Assembly: GCA_964452775.1 (NCBI GenBank)
Contig: CAYVQP010000125.1
Location: forward strand, 1 to 8,583
DNA length: 8,583 bases
Direction of reading: 5' to 3'
From: JACKCB01 sp964452775
GTDB taxonomy: Bacteria; Chloroflexota; Anaerolineae; Promineifilales; Promineifilaceae
In this document: positions 6,615 to 8,583 of the stretch, piece by piece
How the letters are laid out: every line of letters begins with the position of its first letter
Numbering within the stretch: position 1 is the first letter of the stretch
Translations under genes and position numbers: made by a program
Notes under the pieces: model-generated
What the model was told of the DNA's origin: nothing
What the model saw: the letters and a program-made list of their open reading frames with translations, nothing else
The model's database searches: none

Positions 6615-7171
6615 CCGGTTCGCCAGTAGATGCCGTGATCGCGCTGCATCATGCCGTAGTCAACCAGGTAACGGCGGAGTGCGGCGTGATCGGGATGATA
6701 CGCCTGCAATAACTGGTTGAGCTCCTTTTCCGGGTAGCGCACGCCCACCTCAAATTGTTCAGCCAACCACTCCATGACGAACTGCAACTTCTGGTGTTTG
6801 GCCGGTATCTCGCGGATGCGCCCGTCTACCACGTATTGCCTGAGCACCTTCTCCTTCGGGGTCAGTTCGTGCGCCGGCGTGACGATGGTCGCCAGGTTGT
6901 TTTGTGAGAAGACATCCCGGCTTATTTCTTCCAGGCCGCTGGTGTCCAGCCGGTAGTAGCGCACATTTGCCTCGCCGCGCACCCGCACCAGTCCCAGCTC
7001 CTTCAGGATAGCCAGGTGGTGCGACACGGTCGGCTCCTTTACATCCAGCATGTCTGCCAGATCGCCCACGCTGCGCTCACCGTTTGCCAGGAGGCCGATG
7101 ATCTTCAGCCGGCTTTCGTTGCCCAGGGCTTTGAAGAACTGTAGCAGTCTGTCAAATGATTCCTGTGTCAT
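6605..7171 (-). CDS. ArsR-family repressor with C-terminal DUF2087 domain
   Basis: A 188-residue transcription regulator. Residues 8-75 form an ArsR winged helix: FFKALGNESRLKIIGLLANG, the helix-turn-helix SVGDLADMLDVKEPTVSHHL (34-53) and a wing around RVRGEANVRYYRL. Residues 107-185 match DUF2087, with VDGRIREIPAKHQK, RYPEKELNQLL, HPDHAALRRYLVDYGMM and a YWR end. The protein has no cysteine, so the thiol metal-sensing site of classical ArsR/SmtB proteins is absent and the signal is unknown; DUF2087 may be the sensor or a dimer partner. The start at 7171 has AAGAGGTA (7176-7183) at good spacing. It is divergent from the flavoprotein gene and has a perfect palindrome about 50 bases upstream of its start, suggesting autorepression and perhaps control of the neighbour. 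It is convergent with the dehydrogenase gene, 10 bases apart. Confidence 0.92.
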   Translation of the reverse strand: MTQESFDRLLQFFKALGNESRLKIIGLLANGERSVGDLADMLDVKEPTVSHHLAILKELGLVRVRGEANVRYYRLDTSGLEEISRDVFSQNNLATIVTPAHELTPKEKVLRQYVVDGRIREIPAKHQKLQFVMEWLAEQFEVGVRYPEKELNQLLQAYHPDHAALRRYLVDYGMMQRDHGIYWRTGGD

Positions 7172-7221
7172 TTTGTACCTCTTGCTGCAATTGTTCGCGG
7201 ACGATGCTTAAGCTAGAAAAT

Positions 7222-7243
7222 AATTTAGATGGCTATCTAAATT
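7222..7243. promoter_or_regulatory. Palindromic operator, likely bound by the adjacent ArsR/DUF2087 protein
   Basis: AATTTAGAT (7222-7230), spacer ggct, ATCTAAATT (7235-7243): a perfect 9-4-9 inverted repeat, AT-rich inside a GC-rich region. It lies between the divergent repressor and flavoprotein genes, about 50 bases upstream of the repressor start. One arm offers TAAATT as a possible -10 on the minus strand, though no clear -35 is seen. The size and two-fold symmetry fit a dimeric winged-helix regulator; the pairing with this regulator is inferred from position. Confidence 0.65.
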
Positions 7244-7320
7244 GAAGAATATCGAAATTTGGCTGCTCTGTCAAAGCCTGCGCGCGAAGAAGCGGGGTGA
7301 CAGGCAAATGGTAGGGCGCG

Positions 7321-7329
7321 TGCTATAAT
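7321..7329 (+). promoter_or_regulatory. Extended -10 promoter for the flavoprotein gene
   Basis: TGCTATAAT is a TGn extended -10 with a perfect TATAAT (7324-7329). No good -35 lies at 17 bases; GTGACA (7297-7302) is 21 bases away, which is too far, but extended -10 promoters need little -35 sequence. The predicted start is near 7336. AAGGAGG (7353-7359) follows, 13 bases before the ATG at 7373, a strong but slightly distant ribosome site. Confidence 0.6.
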
Positions 7330-7372
7330 GCGGGCGGTTAACCCGAGAGTTTAAGGAGGCGACAGGCTTTCA

Positions 7373-8548
7373 ATGAAAGAAGCGGTCGAAACCGTTGATG
7401 TGCTGATCGTGGGTTCCGGCCCGGCGGGAAGCTCCACGGCCCTGCACCTATTGCAGATGGACCCGGCGTGGGCAAAGCGCATCATCGTGGTCGAAAAAGC
7501 CGTTCATCCGCGGGAGAAGCTCTGCGGCGGCGGCATTACCCACCCGGGGAGCAACATCCTGGCTCAGCTTGGCCTGGAGTTTGAGCCGGAGCACTTTCTC
7601 GTTCGCGAGGCGCGACTTGTCTTCCAGGGTCTGAGTTACTCCCTCTGCGCCAATCCCATCTTTCGTGTCACCCGCAGGGACGTCTTCGATCACTGGCTGG
7701 TGAAGAAGGTGGAGGAGAAAGGCGTGCGGATCTATCAGGGCGAGGCGGTGATAGATATCACGCCGGGTGATGATCATGTAGTCGTGGAGACCAGTCGCGC
7801 GGTCTATCACGCGCAGGTCGTGGTGGCTGCGGATGGGTCGAAGAGCTTTGTGCGCCGCCGGCTGAAGTGGGACGACGATTCGCGGGTAGCGCGCTTGCTG
7901 GAAGTGCTGACGCCGGAAGATCCCCGCCAGCAGCCGGAGTTTCGAGATGGGGTGGCGGTATTTGACTTCAGCAGAATGACCGCCGATCTACAGGGTTACT
8001 ATTGGGATTTCCCCAGCTACGTCGGGGGACAGGCGAAGATGAATCGCGGCGTTTTTGATAGCCGCTCGCACCCCGAACGCCCCAAGGCAGACCTGAAACA
8101 AGTGTTGGGCGATTCGATGCGTGAGCGCAACCGCGATCTGGCCCAATATCAACTGAAGGGACACCCAATTCGCTGGTTCGACCAGCACGGAAAGTTTTCC
8201 ATGCCGCGCATTATCCTGGCGGGCGATGCCGCCGGAGCGGATCCGCTGTTGGGCGAAGGCATCTCATTTGCGCTGGCTTATGGCGACGTGGCGGCGGCGG
8301 CGATTGCGGATGCTTTCGAACGCCGGGATTTTAGTTTTGATAGCTACGGGGCGCGCATCAATTCCCACGAGGTATTTCGCCACCTGGCATTTCGCGTCCG
8401 CCTGGCTCGCCTGGCCTATCTTTTCAGATATCCCTGGTTGATCCGCCTGGGTTGGCGTGTGGCGCGAATCGTGGTTCGTTTTACCCGCTGGCGCGACCGC
8501 GACTACGTGCCGGTTGCGTCGTCGCGTTTCTCAATGGAAGCCAACTAG
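7373..8548 (+). CDS. Geranylgeranyl-reductase-family FAD-dependent oxidoreductase
   Basis: A 391-residue flavoprotein of the geranylgeranyl reductase family (p-hydroxybenzoate hydroxylase fold). FAD contacts are visible: VDVLIVGSGPAGSSTALHLL (8-27, GxGxxG), an acidic VVEKA end of strand two (39-43), the CGGG motif at 51-54 typical of geranylgeranyl reductases, RRDVFD (101-106), VVAADGSKSFVRRRL (150-164) and ILAGDAAGADPLLGEGISFAL (281-301). Such enzymes reduce isoprenoid chains of chlorophylls, quinones or archaeal-type lipids; other members are hydroxylases or halogenases, so the substrate is open. The C-terminal 45 residues alternate Arg with large hydrophobics (RLARLAYLFRYPWLIRLGWRVARIVVRF), a basic amphipathic stretch suited to membrane contact, which would fit a lipid or quinone substrate. 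It has its own promoter, is divergent from an ArsR/DUF2087 gene, and no further gene is seen in the 35 bases after it. Confidence 0.88.
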   Translation: MKEAVETVDVLIVGSGPAGSSTALHLLQMDPAWAKRIIVVEKAVHPREKLCGGGITHPGSNILAQLGLEFEPEHFLVREARLVFQGLSYSLCANPIFRVTRRDVFDHWLVKKVEEKGVRIYQGEAVIDITPGDDHVVVETSRAVYHAQVVVAADGSKSFVRRRLKWDDDSRVARLLEVLTPEDPRQQPEFRDGVAVFDFSRMTADLQGYYWDFPSYVGGQAKMNRGVFDSRSHPERPKADLKQVLGDSMRERNRDLAQYQLKGHPIRWFDQHGKFSMPRIILAGDAAGADPLLGEGISFALAYGDVAAAAIADAFERRDFSFDSYGARINSHEVFRHLAFRVRLARLAYLFRYPWLIRLGWRVARIVVRFTRWRDRDYVPVASSRFSMEAN

Positions 8549-8583
8549 GCGGTTCGTTCGCCGGCTAGCTGAAAACCCCGCAG

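Noticed and set aside
7336..7343. GGTTAACC palindrome near the flavoprotein transcript start, considered as a second operator
   Set aside because: An 8-base palindrome is common by chance and shares no sequence with the 9-4-9 repeat at 7222-7243.
8549..8583. Terminator or new gene start after the flavoprotein
   Set aside because: The 35 bases show no convincing stem with a T-run and no start with a ribosome site; the window ends too soon to judge.

Overview
The window looks like chromosomal housekeeping and metabolic DNA from a GC-rich bacterium (roughly 60% GC by eye). My best guess is a Chloroflexota lineage (Anaerolineae or Caldilineae-like). This rests on the mix of an ArsR protein with a DUF2087 tail, a split acyl-CoA carboxylase and a CPBP-like membrane protein, so it is an inference and not a proven assignment. 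I see no mobile element, CRISPR array, rRNA or tRNA.

Layout. (1) Positions 1-2361, + strand: the end of an acyl-CoA carboxylase operon. It holds the C-terminus of a carboxyltransferase beta subunit, a biotin-carboxylase-like ATP-grasp protein and a small biotin carrier protein. (2) 2380-2850, - strand: greA, convergent with the carrier gene, with a good sigma70-type promoter at 3054-3082 and a predicted leader of about 197 nt. (3) 3140-4784, + strand: a CPBP-fold membrane protein overlapping by 8 nt an unrecognised 294-residue protein. (4) 4840-6594, + strand: an enoyl-CoA hydratase directly abutting (TAG|ATG) a D-2-hydroxyacid dehydrogenase family protein. (5) 6605-7171, - strand: an ArsR/DUF2087 repressor, divergent from (6) 7373-8548, + strand: a geranylgeranyl-reductase-family flavoprotein. 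A perfect 9-4-9 inverted repeat and an extended -10 promoter lie between genes 5 and 6.

How the genes may work together. The carboxylase genes form one biotin-dependent module, and the hydratase also acts on acyl-CoA, so acyl-CoA metabolism is the main theme. The repressor and flavoprotein form a plausible self-contained regulatory pair.

The most notable pattern is that three proteins keep their family fold but have lost residues the family normally needs. The biotin carboxylase has a rewritten glycine-rich loop plus H209Q, E211G, H236N and N290K equivalents. The CPBP protein has lost parts of all three protease motifs. The hydroxyacid dehydrogenase has Tyr in place of the catalytic Glu and Arg in place of the NAD-selecting Asp. 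These comparisons rest on family sequences recalled from memory and need a proper alignment. I do not see a clearly new multi-gene system; the best candidates for unrecorded biology are the divergent carboxylase and the ArsR/operator/flavoprotein unit.
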